Positions 12,320 to 23,500 of a DNA stretch of 46,438 nt are shown here, piece after piece. The translations under genes were made by a program, and so were the position numbers. The notes under the pieces were generated by a model. It was not told where the DNA came from. It did not search any database and saw nothing but the letters and a program-made list of their open reading frames with translations. Every line of letters begins with the position of its first letter. The first letter of the stretch is position 1. The DNA is from Verrucomicrobiaceae bacterium (lineage in GTDB: Bacteria; Verrucomicrobiota; Verrucomicrobiia; Verrucomicrobiales; Akkermansiaceae). The stretch covers positions 1 through 46,438 of the forward strand of contig JAIYDP010000049.1 of assembly GCA_027487435.1 (NCBI GenBank), given 5' to 3'.

Positions 12320-13874
12320 CTACAAAACAAATCTCGCAAAATCTACCTTAGCTGAGAATAATGGTCTCGTCTTATCTGCGAGATGAGACGGGGCAATCAC
12401 ATCTGAGTACCCAAAACTGATTCAGAAGTGACGTCAACGACATCGCCTTCGCTCGCGTCGAACGACACGTCCTTCAGAACTTGCTCAACGACTGTGTGCA
12501 GCGCACGGGCTCCAATGTTCTCGACGGTGTCGTTGTACAGCGCAGCCGCTCGCGCAATCGCACGAATAGCCTTACCGAATAAGCACTGAATATTCGTGGA
12601 AAATACGTCCTCAGACACCTGGAGCTTGGAACCCTCGACTTCCAGCAGCGCTTGGTTCTGTTTGATCAAGTTGCTCTCAGTCTTTGTCAAAATTTCTACA
12701 AAATCTCCTTCCGTCAGAGAACTCATCTTCACTTTGATGGGCAAACGCCCCTGAAGCTCCGCAATCAAATCAGAGGGTTTGGCCGAGTGGAATGCACCCG
12801 ACGCGATGAACAGAATATGGTCGGTGTTGACGTTGCCGTACTTTGTCGACACGGTTGTGCCGTCCAAAATCGGCAGTAAGTCACGTTGAACACCCTCCTA
12901 AGGTACGTCAGCCTGTGACCGCGATAGGACACCGCGCTTGCGTCGACCGTTGATGGAAACAATGAGCTCGAAGCCCTCGCGATCTTGTCGATTTCGTCGA
13001 TGAAAATGATCCCACGCTGTTCACAGGACGTGACGGTCTCCTTGACGAGTCGAGCATTGTCTAGAAGTCGATCGATCTCGGCGTCGACGATTGCAGCCAT
13101 TGCGTCCTTGATGGGGAGCCTGCGGCGGGGCGGTGCGGAGATCGCCGACGGCTGCACAGCCATTACATCAACCACGTCCTGAGCGTCACGACAATTTCAA
13201 GTGGACAGACCTTCCTTGCAACATTGGCCACTATTTCTACATCAATTTCGTCCTTATCGAGCTGTCCGCTGACGAGCAACTTTCTGAAGGCCTCCCGAAA
13301 GTTGGGCGACACAGTTGAGCCGCCCAGGGCGACAAGCATTTTCTCTATTGCTGCCTCTTCGGCCTTCTTCCTGACAGAGCTCCTCAGATTCTTCTTCATG
13401 TCCGACATTGCTGCGTCAACCAAATCTTTGACCATGCTCTCCACATCTTTTCCAACAAAGCCGACTTCAGTGTACCGAGTAGCTTCTACTTTAACAAACG
13501 GCGAATTCGCAATCCGGGCCATTCTTCTTGCGAGTTCAGTCTTTCCTACTCTTCGTGGTCATTGTGGTAAAGACTTCTAACGAACCCGGTTGGTCCAACT
13601 AGAAGAATATTCTTTGGATGAATATCTGAGCGAAGTGGTTCAGTTATGTTTAGCCTCCTCCACCTATTTCCTGACATTAGACACCATCTAAAAGGCACAA
13701 ACTGAGAGCTACTGCAAGCGATCTCTTCGCTTCATCTTGGCCAATGATGAACCGATTCAGCTCACCTACAATCTGCTTCGGCTTCAAATACTCTGTAGAT
13801 GGCTTTGCAATTGTCGCCATCACGCCGCTCTGTCCCGCGGTTTGCCCCGAAAGTTGCAACAGACGTCTCTTCAT
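12320..13874 (-). CDS. HSLU: HslU (ClpY), ATPase subunit of the HslUV protease
   Basis: Exons 13874-13703, 13670-13586, 13550-13211, 13178-12933, 12897-12411 and 12375-12320 (introns 32, 35, 32, 35 and 35 nt) sum to 1,386 nt, 461 residues (bacterial HslU is ~443). Motifs: [21 protein letters not shown], Walker A GPTGVGKT, Walker [49 protein letters not shown], and the C-terminal tail DFARFVL that in bacteria inserts into HslV. Retention of that tail, restored only by splicing the last intron, suggests a HslV partner exists. The pore loop reads GFVG rather than the common GYVG, so the aromatic is kept. The first ~27 residues ([17 protein letters not shown]) are basic and could be a short mitochondrial presequence; eukaryotic HslUV is mitochondrial where known. 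An in-frame stop lies 18 nt upstream of the chosen ATG. Confidence 0.93.
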
Positions 13875-13922
13875 CTCAACTCTAATTTCTCAAAGGAATA
13901 TCTGTTGCAAGTTTATGAAAGG
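13875..13922. promoter_or_regulatory. 48-bp divergent intergenic gap (shared promoter for HslU and the NT-C2/DIL gene)
   Basis: Two start codons face away from each other only 48 bp apart. Both transcription starts must lie in this gap or inside the opposite gene. The sequence is AT-richer than the flanks but has no clear TATA box. Confidence 0.35.
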
Positions 13923-16900
13923 ATGTTGAAGCATCGGGGAAAAGAACGAGTGAAGTTTCTCTTTGAAGTAGTTGTTCACAAGCTCTCAACGGCATCATTG
14001 AAAGGCAGGCTGTTTTGCATCAAGTGGAAGCGAGGAAGTAGAAAGTCAGGATCTACGAAGGTGCTCCTTAGGTTGTTGAGATAATGTGTCAGCTTTCAAT
14101 GGCTACAAGTGATGGGGCCGTGTGGGATGAAAGCTTCACTCTCAAGGCTACTTTGTTTAAGTCGTCTTCCGGGCCGTTCGAGAAGAAAATTCTGACCCTG
14201 TCTCTGGCAGAGGTGTGTCTGGTGTGTTTTTGAGTAATGGAATCAGGAAAAGGAGAAGAAATATAAGACCCTAGCAAGCTATGACGTAGATCTTTCTAAG
14301 TGTGCTGCGATCAGTGGAAAACGGGAATCGCTTGACGTGCCTCTAGAAGGTGGTGGATTGAAAGGTTCGCGCCTCAGGGTCGGCGACTATGAAAGTGGTC
14401 TCATACTGCAGCTCACTATTGTCAGCAATCTCCGCAAAGTTGGCGGAGATAGGTGTCGTGTGATGCATTGAAGCTAAGTCGTGCAGTGAGTTGACGACCA
14501 TGAGCACAATGACTGCAGACGACCATGAAGAGAGCGGAGACGAGGACGACGGAAAACCACTTCCGGATGACGAAGATCTTGACATCACCAAAGCTGAAGA
14601 CGATTCCCGTCAGCGTGCGACAACGTCAAATGCGGTGGGATTGCCCTCTGCGGCTACATGACACTGCCAGATTGCATCTCCGTTGTCTTCTTTTAAGCCC
14701 GTGCGTCACGTCCGATCAAACAGTTCCGACGGATTCCGTGGGGCAAGGCCCTTCGCTACAATAGCAGAAGAGCGAGCGCCTCCTTCTTTCAGTTCCTATT
14801 TTTAACTGCATACTTAAAGTTGTCAGATCGTGTCGGATTCGCCCCATTCGCCTCCACAAGGCCTCGGGAGGACTCTCCAAACAGCGAAGAAGAAGCTAGC
14901 GACGAAGAGCAAGACCAACCCCCTGCGGCTGCGGCTACGAGACGACTTCCATTTTCCACACTACCAGCTGTCGTGTTGAAGGCAGCCCCTCTTTCCACAT
15001 CATCAATACCTCCACAGAAGGCGCCGGTGCCGCAGGAGTCTGATGGTGAGTCAGACGAGCGTGCTCGCCACGCATCGGACGATGAAGACAAATCTGAAGA
15101 CGAAGCTCCACCTTCCCCTCCCCCAAAACCTGCTCTGAAGTCCCCTCTAACAATAAGGGAGAGTCGATTGGGGCTCCGGTTGGGCGCGGCTGAAAACTCT
15201 CCACGCCCGAAGGATTTTTCATCAAAGGATTCAAAAGAGAATGGGCGGGATGCTGTTGATGGCCGGGAGCAATTGAAGCTCTCGGCCGGGGTTTCAAGGG
15301 TCAAGGAGAGAGAAAAGGAGGCGGAGAGAGAGAAGGAACGAGAAAGAGAGAGGGAGAAGGTCAAAGCGAAGGACAAGTCGAAGGAGCCTGCGACACCTCA
15401 AAAGTCAATCAGCTCCCCGAATTTTGAGCATCGAAAGTTAGAAATGCAGAATCGGAAGCAAGAGGCTCTGGCGGAGCAGAGAGCGGTCCGTGGTCCCCAG
15501 TTGTTGCGATGACATGTCAGGGGAAGTCTGAGGAGCTTCAAAATGCTCTGGGGGAGTTGGCGACACAGGTGGAGGTTGCTTTCTATCTAACTGTTCAGAA
15601 AGAATACCTTAAAAGCATGCTGCAGCACCTCGAAAAAGTGTCATCCGACTTGAAGATCGCCGTGTTAATTGAGGCGGCCATCTTTACATGCGAGCCGTGC
15701 ATTATAAAGCTCGGGACAAACCCGCTTCCTCTACTGCCCGCCTGGTCATCCTCGGCGTCGGTTAGCTAATGATGTAGCCTCATCCTTAAGTGTTTGGACA
15801 AATGGGGTAGTCTATCAGAGAAACATTCCAAAGGGCGGCTTTTTGAGAGGATTGTGATTGGATTTTCCTCTCTCGAAAGGGCAAGGCCAATGCTCTTCAC
15901 TTTTTGACTCCACAGCGCCTCAGATTTGACTCAGACTCGACTTGCTTCCTTCTGTCCAACATCCATGCTCTCATCGTGTCCCTGACACAATCCCGACCAC
16001 CCGATGCGTTCATTGAGGGGATGAACGTTCTAATCAAGAAACTTGTCATCACCCTGCGCGAAGCTTTCACTCAAGTGACGCTTGCGTAAGCGTCCTGACA
16101 CAAAAGAAAGTCGATAGAACTATTATTGAGGCGCTGTCGAATATTATTAGCCAAGGAGGTCCCGTCTTCTCTCCGAGGCGCGATGGAAACGTTGACCTTC
16201 GCCTCGACGAACTCGTTTGCTCGCTCATTGCGTCTTTGACAAGCCAGTCGAAGCTTCTGTCCGAGAGCCTGTCCCGTATCCAAAATGAGTTTCTCCTGCC
16301 GTCCATTGCGTGTACCCTGTTGACGTCTGTCTTCAAGCACTTTGATGCCCTCATTTTCAACTCGATGTTGGACGAAAAGAGAAGGGGGCTTTGTTCTTTT
16401 GGGAATTGTATCAAGATCAAAAACATCATTGCTTCCATTGAGAGATGGGCTGTGAAGGCCGCTTCTCCGTGGCTCGAATCTCGAGGCTGCGGCAAGATCG
16501 AGCTGCAGCTGCTTTTGTCGCGGCAAGCTGTTGACGTCGTATTGGTCAACAAAAGCATCCTCGAGGATTCTCAGATGAGGCTTGAAATCTGTCGTGATCT
16601 CTCGCTGAAGCAACTTCGTGCAATCTTGGACGCGTTTGTTCCCGATCAGTCCCTCACTGTTGTTGCCCATTGACGCAGTAGATTCTCTCCTGAACCTGTT
16701 TCGGCCAATCTCCTCCTCGCAATCGACAAGGAAGCGGAGCGACGGTCAAAGACTTCTGATCAAAAGCTTGTCGAAATGTGGTGTAGGACGGTCTTGCCTG
16801 AGTGCTCCTTTAATCTGCTGCAGCTGATATTTCAGACAACTTGATTTTGACCTTCTGAAGCTCCCGATTCCAGCCGAGAGCGTACCAAGCGAACTTCGGA

Positions 16901-16938
16901 ACCGAAAAGATTTCGATTTTCTCAGTTCCGACACCTAG
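13923..16938 (+). CDS. NT-C2 (EEIG1/EHBP1-type) plus DIL (dilute/myosin-V tail) domain protein
   Basis: Exons 13923-14060, 14093-14212, 14247-14378, 14412-14452, 14487-14634, 14671-14791, 14827-15485, 15521-15744, 15778-15853, 15886-16074, 16107-16648, 16679-16801 and 16836-16938 give 2,616 nt, 871 residues, all phases consistent. Residues ~5-160 resemble the N-terminal C2 domain of EEIG1/EHBP1 (VKFLFEVVVHKL, VWDESFTLKATLF, KKILTLSLAE, LASYDVDLSKCA). Residues ~165-440 are disordered and acidic or charged, with a KEREKEAEREKEREREREK helix. Residues ~560-830 match a DIL domain: STCFLLSNIHALIVSLTQ, FNSMLDEKRRGLCSFGN, IERWAVKAASPWLES, LRAILDAFVPDHRFSPEPV. This suggests a membrane- or cargo-binding adaptor without a motor. 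Introns 14379-14411 and a possible 15569-15598 are multiples of three and optional; the 30-nt intron 16649-16678 is short but restores the DIL end. Confidence 0.82.
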
Positions 16939-17114
16939 TGCACGGGATGTCATTTATATTTGTAGAATGTACACAGGGCTACTGTACAAATGGTCACGAG
17001 CTGTCCCTCATAGGCCACTGTTTCGAGAAATGAATGCTGGCATGCCGCGCTCCCTCAAATAGTCCAGCGTTGGGCCTCGAGCGACGCTACAGCATGAGAG
17101 ATTTCAAGGTCACT

Positions 17115-17489
17115 CTACGTATCGTAAACGTCCACTTTCACTTTCCGCTGACTAGACAACGCAGCCTGTGAGAGTCCAGGAACAGGAAACGAAGCAACGG
17201 GAAAAGCAAGCACAGGTCCGCCCGACTTGTTGTCTTCGTCTTCCACGACTATGGGATCATTAAATAATTCTTGTAAGGAAGAGAAACCTTCATTCACCGT
17301 CAGGCACCCTCCGCAACGAATTCTCGGGAAGCCGGGAGGAATTGGCAAGTGCGCCTTACATTTCTTGCACTTCATGGACGGTCCATTGTAGGGCTTTATG
17401 GCACGCAAATTGTTGTCCTGATCTCGGCGAAATGAGTCCAAGAAATTGGTCTCAGGGTTCTGGGCAGGTGGCCGGACCGAGTTGGCCAT
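17115..17489 (-). CDS. Small protein with LSD1-like C2C2 zinc ribbon
   Basis: Intronless frame of 124 residues from ATG 17489 (MANSVRPPAQNPETNF). The core CKKCKAHLPIPPGFPRIRCGGC (residues ~41-62, Cys at both ends) has the CxxC-x15-CxxC spacing and the Pro-Gly turn of the zf-LSD1 family, whose consensus is roughly CxxCRxxLxxPxGxxxxxCxxC. The flanks are polar; the C-terminus (RKVKVDVYDT) is short. A role in protein or nucleic-acid binding is only a family guess. It starts 57 bp from the homospermidine synthase gene in divergent orientation and ends 176 bp from the DIL gene (convergent; that gap looks empty). Confidence 0.65.
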   Translation of the reverse strand: MANSVRPPAQNPETNFLDSFRRDQDNNLRAIKPYNGPSMKCKKCKAHLPIPPGFPRIRCGGCLTVNEGFSSLQELFNDPIVVEDEDNKSGGPVLAFPVASFPVPGLSQAALSSQRKVKVDVYDT

Positions 17490-17546
17490 TGCGGCAGACA
17501 ACAAACTCTAGTTTCCCTTTCGTTTGTTAAATTGAAAAAGGTGGTC

Positions 17547-19847
17547 ATGACAAGCGTTGCGCCTGATCCCCTGGATTTGCTGAGACTGAGCATTCGCCGC
17601 CTCTGCCGCCATGTACCTCCTGCTGATTCCGACTCCGCAGCACCAACTCGCTCCATCGCGCTCATTGGAGACGACTCTTTTGACTTGATCAACCTCCTGC
17701 TGCTCCTTGGTCTGAACACCTCTATTAATTATCGTCAACATAATCTTGCAAGCGGCTCTGTTAATTACTCTACTGTCCCTCTCTCCGAACAGCGAATATT
17801 TGTGGCCAACTTCCGTGCTGAGATTGTCAAGTTCTCCAGTGACCCATCGATCGTTCCCGCCGTTATTGTTCCTGCCATCACCGACGTTGACGTCTCAGTA
17901 TCTTTCGGCAATATAGCGAGTATTGCCGCAGATTATGGAACAGAATCTTGGACCGTTCAGGGCGGTGGAATCAGTGTTGAAAGCGACCTGAGCTTTTGCA
18001 TCTCACAACTCAACTCCAAAGTCGCTGCTAGTGGTGTACCATCATTGATTCGTATGCATGTACCATCTCTATCGCTCAAGCACTTGTCCATTTTCAAGTC
18101 TGCCAAAAGTATGCCGCCTGTGGATGCGCTTTTTGTTGTTGCCAAGTCCACTGCAAGCGCATCAAGTGCTGTCTCGTCTTTGAAAGCCCTCGGATCTAAG
18201 GTCCTTGGAGTTGCATCAACTGTTTTGAAGACAGCAGCTGAAGTAGACACGTCAAGTGTTGAGGCTCTCCTCGGAGTGACTGCTGTTGTCAATGACTTCG
18301 CTGCTGCGGTGGCGTCCATGCTGAACTACCCAACAACCATGTCGATCAAGAATTTGAATGATTTTCCTGCCACTTCTTCCCTCCTTCCCTTCGCAACTGC
18401 AGTTGGTGTGTCGCTGGGTTGCTTTATTTCTTCTATCAACGTCCCCACGAAGCAGAAGATCACCGGAACAGTTTGGATGGTTGGGTTTGGATGCATTGGA
18501 AAGGCCCTTATGTCTCCCTTGTTCAAGCTCATTGACGTCCTGCCTGAGCAAATCATCATCATGACGAGTTGGAAGAATGACAAAGATGCAACTGTTGCTT
18601 ATGGCTGTCCGATACACATTGAGACAATGACAAAGGACACTGTCAAGTCTGTTCTTGATAAGTACCCGATGAAAAAGGGTGATCTTCTTCTCAATGTGTC
18701 TGCAAATGTTGACAGCCTTTCTTTGGTTGAGTATTGTCAACCTCTTGGACTTGTCTACATCGATTCGTCTGTCGAGATGTGGGAGGAAGACCTTGACGAT
18801 TGCAACGACGGGTCTGGCAAATGCGAGAACATGGATCTGACCCTTTACGGCTGCAGGGAAATTTCAACGCGAATGCGCCGTGAGAACCCTAATGGAGCTA
18901 CCGCGCTCGTTAACCATGGAGCGAACCCTGGGATGGTGTCACACATTGCAAAGGCTGCTCTTCTTAACGTTGCGACAGCATGCCTTCCTGCTGGTTCGTG
19001 GAAAAGACCCTACACTCAGGTAGAGTGGGCTCAACTTGCACATCGTCTTGGGGTCAAGGTCATGCACATTGCTGAACGAGATACTCAAGAGAGCGTTCTT
19101 CCCCTCGGTGACGATGAGTTCGTCAATACTTGGTCAATCGACGCTTTTGTCACAGAGCTGAAGCAGCCGATTGAGGTTGGCTGGGGTGTGCATGAATCGG
19201 TCGTCCCCTCGTGTCTTCTTCAACACTCAAGCGGTCCAAAGTGCGCTGTTGTGCTGGAGCGGCCTGGAATGAAGACCAAAGTTCGCAGCTGGACACCGCT
19301 TCAGACTGAGTATGAAGGCTTCTTGATCACCCACGCTGAGTGTGTGTCCATTTCAGCATGGTTCACTCTGAAGGATGGGGAAAATGTCATCTACAGGCCC
19401 ACAGTTTTGTTTGCTTATCACCCTTCCGATGATGCTGTTCGCTCAGTTGCGAAGATCGACGGCAAGCCAAAGCCTCCGATTGAGCGCGTGATGGTTGATG
19501 ACGTCAAAAGCGGTCGCGACGAACTCGGAGTGCTTCTCCTGGGTCATCCCAAGAACGCGTATTGGTTCGGATCCCGCCTGTCTGCTCAAGAAGCACATGC
19601 CCTGTCCCCATTGAACAACGCGACTTCTCTTCAAGTGGTCGGAGGAGTGCTGGGCGGACTTGTTTGGGTTTTGAACAACCCCAACGAGGGTGTCGTCGAA
19701 GCCGATGAAATCGATTTCGAGGCAGTTTTGAATATCGCGAAACCGTTGTGGGAGCCTCTTGCGGGCGAGTTTTCAAATTGGAAGCCATCGATGAGGGGTG
19801 ATTCTAAAGATGAATGGGATATGGTCAACTACGTTGACTTTTCTTGA
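17547..19847 (+). CDS. Homospermidine synthase with a ~290-residue N-terminal extension
   Basis: Intronless, 766 residues from ATG 17547. Residues ~310-766 align closely with bacterial NAD-dependent homospermidine synthase (saccharopine-dehydrogenase-like fold): GFGCIGKALMSPLF Rossmann loop, VNHGANPGMVSHIAKAAL, VKVMHIAERDTQ, FVNTWSIDAF, ELGVLLLGHPKNAYWFGS, NATSLQVVGGVLGGLVW and EADEIDFEAVL. The bacterial enzyme transfers an aminobutyl group from putrescine or spermidine to putrescine; retention of these motifs supports the same chemistry. Bacterial enzymes are ~475 residues, so residues 1-~290 are extra. This part starts MTSVAPDPLDLLRLSIRRL, is rich in Val/Ala/Ser, looks folded, and matches no family I recognise. 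The gene ends 44 bp from the ARL16-like gene (convergent). A bacterial origin with later fusion is plausible. Confidence 0.88.
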   Translation: MTSVAPDPLDLLRLSIRRLCRHVPPADSDSAAPTRSIALIGDDSFDLINLLLLLGLNTSINYRQHNLASGSVNYSTVPLSEQRIFVANFRAEIVKFSSDPSIVPAVIVPAITDVDVSVSFGNIASIAADYGTESWTVQGGGISVESDLSFCISQLNSKVAASGVPSLIRMHVPSLSLKHLSIFKSAKSMPPVDALFVVAKSTASASSAVSSLKALGSKVLGVASTVLKTAAEVDTSSVEALLGVTAVVNDFAAAVASMLNYPTTMSIKNLNDFPATSSLLPFATAVGVSLGCFISSINVPTKQKITGTVWMVGFGCIGKALMSPLFKLIDVLPEQIIIMTSWKNDKDATVAYGCPIHIETMTKDTVKSVLDKYPMKKGDLLLNVSANVDSLSLVEYCQPLGLVYIDSSVEMWEEDLDDCNDGSGKCENMDLTLYGCREISTRMRRENPNGATALVNHGANPGMVSHIAKAALLNVATACLPAGSWKRPYTQVEWAQLAHRLGVKVMHIAERDTQESVLPLGDDEFVNTWSIDAFVTELKQPIEVGWGVHESVVPSCLLQHSSGPKCAVVLERPGMKTKVRSWTPLQTEYEGFLITHAECVSISAWFTLKDGENVIYRPTVLFAYHPSDDAVRSVAKIDGKPKPPIERVMVDDVKSGRDELGVLLLGHPKNAYWFGSRLSAQEAHALSPLNNATSLQVVGGVLGGLVWVLNNPNEGVVEADEIDFEAVLNIAKPLWEPLAGEFSNWKPSMRGDSKDEWDMVNYVDFS

Positions 19848-19891
19848 ATGTTGATGATCAGCAGTAAAGATTTTGCAACCGTGAGGTCATA

Positions 19892-20582
19892 TCATTTGTT
19901 ATTTGCTTTGCTAACTCTACACAAATGCTCCATCAGAGCGTCCATCCCCGTGGCGTTCAACGCACTGATTCGAAACGCGTCAAGCGAACTGAAGGAGGCA
20001 CTGCGAATTCAAAACAACCACAAAGCCGCCAACCGCAAGCAATCAAACTTGAAAAAGAAGTCTAACTCTTCATCAGCAACTGCCGTCACCATGTCTCTGA
20101 GGAATGAGGACACAGAGGACTGCATTGCCGCTTCGAGAAGACTACCAGTGCAGGACCTCCTGCCAACCGCTGAACAAATCAATGAAAGAATTAGTCGCAA
20201 AACTGTTTTAGAGAGCTCCTGCAGCTCAACGAAAGCATCTGCGAACGAGAGCGGATCGCTAGTGTCAATGACGTACTGAGCAATCAACGTCGCAACGATC
20301 GACAAAAAACAATGAGACCATGGGATTCGGTTATGAAATCCTGCCAAACAGGAACAAACGAACCACCGATTTCTCTAACGCGAATAGATTGTTTTCCGCT
20401 GCGGAGTAGATCAAGCTCCACGCCAACCTCTCGAATCAAAGAAGACATCAGACGGCTACAGTTGGTTGTGTATCCAAAGAATTGGATGGAACCTTATGCC
20501 CGCATTTTTCGCGCAACCGCCGTATCATAGACGTCTTGCCACTACTCTCCATGCCCAAAACTGCAAACTCGAACTCCGTCAT
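19892..20582 (-). CDS. ARL16: ARL16-like small GTPase
   Basis: Exons 20582-20460, 20427-20311, 20275-20204, 20169-20112, 20079-20034 and 20000-19892 (introns 32, 35, 34, 32 and 33 nt) sum to 525 nt, 174 residues; ARL16 is about this size. Motifs: P-loop VLGMESSGKTSMIRR, switch I DTQPTVGVELD, switch II region RVREIGGSFVPVWQDF (REIGG in place of WDxGQ, as in ARL16, which has RELGG), YVIDTSDPLSFADAF, G4-like VVFSKRQ and G5 FRISALNATGMDALMEHL. The usual N/T-KxD guanine-specificity motif is degenerate (no Asp), and the catalytic Gln of switch II is missing, so GTP hydrolysis may be weak. ARL16 is linked to cilia and Golgi traffic in animals. It starts 16 bp downstream of the GT47 gene stop on the same strand. 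Confidence 0.85.
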
Positions 20583-20598
20583 TAATTTGTACACATGA

Positions 20599-23500
20599 CT
20601 ATGTTAGTGAATGAGAGGGCAGTCCAAGCAAGCTCCTCATCGCAGAAATCGATTGGGCCTCTCCACATCCTGCAAAGTAGAAGGATCTTGTCCTCAATCC
20701 CATTTCAAGCACAAGACGGCCATCGTCTTGTGAGGACAGGGACACGAATTCGCAACGGTAGGACAAGGACCTCAGCAAGACGCATGAGTCCATCGAATCC
20801 GAGACAATGTGGCCAAGATGCGGCTGGAAATTGGTCTTGATCAAATCTAGAACATCGCTTGGCAGCTTCCCGTGCCAACAGTCTCTTGACATGAGTTGAT
20901 TTGGGACAGTGTGCGCCAAATTGTCGATGAATTTGCTGCAGTCTGCCGGATCACCTGAGGTAGCCCCATATGCTACAGCTTGCTTGGTCTCAAAGAAAAT
21001 CAGCAGGTCGTCTCCATCGTCGAGGTACTCGAGCGCGCCCCCCATCGCGAGGGCGTTCAATCGATACTGCTGAAGATGCTCCTTAGCGTAGCGGGCAAGC
21101 AAATCTTTGTCGCTTGACAAAAGCTCGTCCACGAGCTGATCCAGGTCATCCACATAAGCGATTTGTTCTAGGCAGCGACTGCCCAACTCAAAAACCTTGG
21201 CGAGGCTACAAGAGCCACCGCCACAGACATGAACGGGCGCCATGAACTCGACGGCCTCCAACAGCTCCAAAGGGAGAGGGGGAGTTGCCACGAGGGGACC
21301 TGTCACGTTTTTCCAAAATATCCACCTTCCGATCAACCTCTTCTCCGGGTGAAGCTTTCTGATGGCAACATCAACGGAGACAAGGTCGCACCCGTACGCC
21401 TTGGCAAAGGCTTGCGCTGTGGAAGCGAAGAGAATGGACTGAGCGGCCGTCCTTGCCCTTTGGGAAGTGATGCACATTTTCGGACCTTTCTGCACTGCAA
21501 AACTCTCAACGCATTGCGCCTGCGAGAGGGACAGCGGCGAGAGACCCCTCGCCAATAAGGCGGCCGACGCATCGCTGCAGGCTTGCTCACCCGCAGTCCA
21601 ATTGAAGCCACACGCAGAGGCAGCGACGTTCCACGCCGTGCCAACCTGCGCCCTCTTGTCGGACAAGCGGGACACAAGCGAACAATAGCAGGACAGAAGG
21701 GGGCTTACGACTGAAACGTGTCGGGCAAGTTCAAAAAGTGAAGAAAGCTGCAGCAACGAGAGGGTGGAGACGGAAGACGTCAGCCGCCGCAGTGCGCCTA
21801 CGGCGCCGATTGACGAAGGAGAGCCGTTGCTGTCGCTGCTGTCATCAAGAAAGGACCTCATGAGGCGGATCGCTGTTCCGGGAAGAGAAAAAAAGCGACT
21901 ATAAAGCTTCCGCCCCGTTAGCACCATCTCCGCTACTTGCGCTGGCGAAAAGGAGAGGAGGATCGGACGGATGAAGGCGATGTCCCGCAAGGGAATGAAA
22001 ACGGCAATGTCGTCCCACGGCAAGGACGCGTACGGCACCCACGGCTGCGAGTCGTCGTAAATGTACACTGGAACCGCTCCAAACTCGAAAGCTTCATAAA
22101 ACCGAAAGCTCTGGACGCCATTGCCCCTTGGGGCTAGCGCAAAGACACTCTTGGCGAGCGTCTGCCGATAGCCGGACATGACGTCTGCGCCGATGGGGTA
22201 GTTACCGTTGATGACGATGATGTCCGGGTCACGTCGACATGCAGCCCACAGGGCGGCACGAACTGGATGCGTCTGCCTGCCAACAAACACAGCGAGGAAC
22301 TCCTTTTGGCCGAAGAGGAGACCATCCTTGGGGTGCGATTGGGTCGCCAGCGGAGCCGCCACGGAGCCGACGTTGGATGACGAGTACACGCGCCAAGAAG
22401 AGGGGGGGGTGAAGTCAAAGTAGTCCATTTGAATGAAAACATTCGCAGGGGAGGCGAAAGATGCTCGAGTTTGTGCCGACAACTCGTCCGGAAATGCACA
22501 GGAGAGCCCTTTTTGTCGATTGTGGTTGAGGACAGTCCACGGGACGGGGACAAACGGGCGGACGAAATGGGGGCGAAGGAGAGGATGTGCTTCGAGGAAA
22601 AGGATGAGATGTTGCTCCGACATGAGCAGTGCATGGGGGGGGTACCGAAATAGCGCACGTGAGAAGCCAAAGACGCGACAATCTCTCTATCATGTGAATC
22701 AGACATCGAATATCAAATACTTCCGCTTCTTCGAACGAGGGCGTCGAATAAATTTCAGCTGAAAGAGTTAGATATTTCGATATATGTCAACTGGCTCTTT
22801 CATGCCGCCGTACGATCGGAGCCATGGCAGAGAGTCCTTCCGCTTCTTCGTCATCAACGACGATGATGTGCTCTCCACGAACCGAAAAGACGCGAAATGT
22901 GGCATTCTCGAGCACCCCGAAAGGAAAGCCGATGTCTTCTATCGTTGATGGCGCATCAAGCGGAAGCAGCCAAACGTGTCCTAGAGTGGACACGATGGCA
23001 AGTGTGTCGACGCCGATGGAGGCGTCTTGGATAAGGACGGGCTCACCGCCGAATCTGAGGGGGAGGACAAAGTTCAAACGAAGGCCTCCAACGGACCCCG
23101 TCATGGTTCCGTTTTGGTGGACTGAGACGGAGATGGACTGCGCATGGCAGGTCTGAGAATGCCTTTGGGTCAAAGAGTTCAAGAGAAGCACGTCCGTGTC
23201 CACGACGATAATGAAAGTTTCGTCCGCAATGCGTTGCACTAGGCGTGTATGTGGGTCTACGTCGGGCGCAAACAACCTTATGCAAGAGCCATCAGCACAG
23301 CAGACATCAATCTCGACGCCGATATCAGAGCCATCATGACGGACGGAGAGGAGGACAAAACGGCCCTCTCGAGTTCGCCAAGAGATGATGGAGAAATCGC
23401 TCAGAAGCGGGTTTCTTCCCAACAGAATGGTTGCATTGGTCACAAAGTGGGAAGATTGAAAGAAAACGCCAACGAAATTAGCTGAGTCTGCGAGGATTGC

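Noticed and set aside
15568..15599. 30-nt GT-AG segment in the DIL gene as a firm intron
   Set aside because: It is a multiple of three, shorter than the usual 32-37 nt, and either reading keeps the frame; left as optional.
16746..16934. Minus-strand 62-residue frame
   Set aside because: It is antisense to the last exons of the DIL gene, which are supported by a 34-nt intron that restores the frame.
17547..19847. Bacterial contamination suggested by bacterial-type homospermidine synthase and HslU
   Set aside because: HslU carries five mini-introns, and both genes are embedded among clearly eukaryotic spliced genes.
22620..22706. C8 homopolymer near 22635 seemed to cause a frameshift between an upstream start (MSDSHDREIVASL) and the GT47 frame
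   Set aside because: A 34-nt GT-AG intron (22687-22720) joins the upstream exon to RDCRVFGFSRALFRYPPH and then the GT47 frame with no indel needed.
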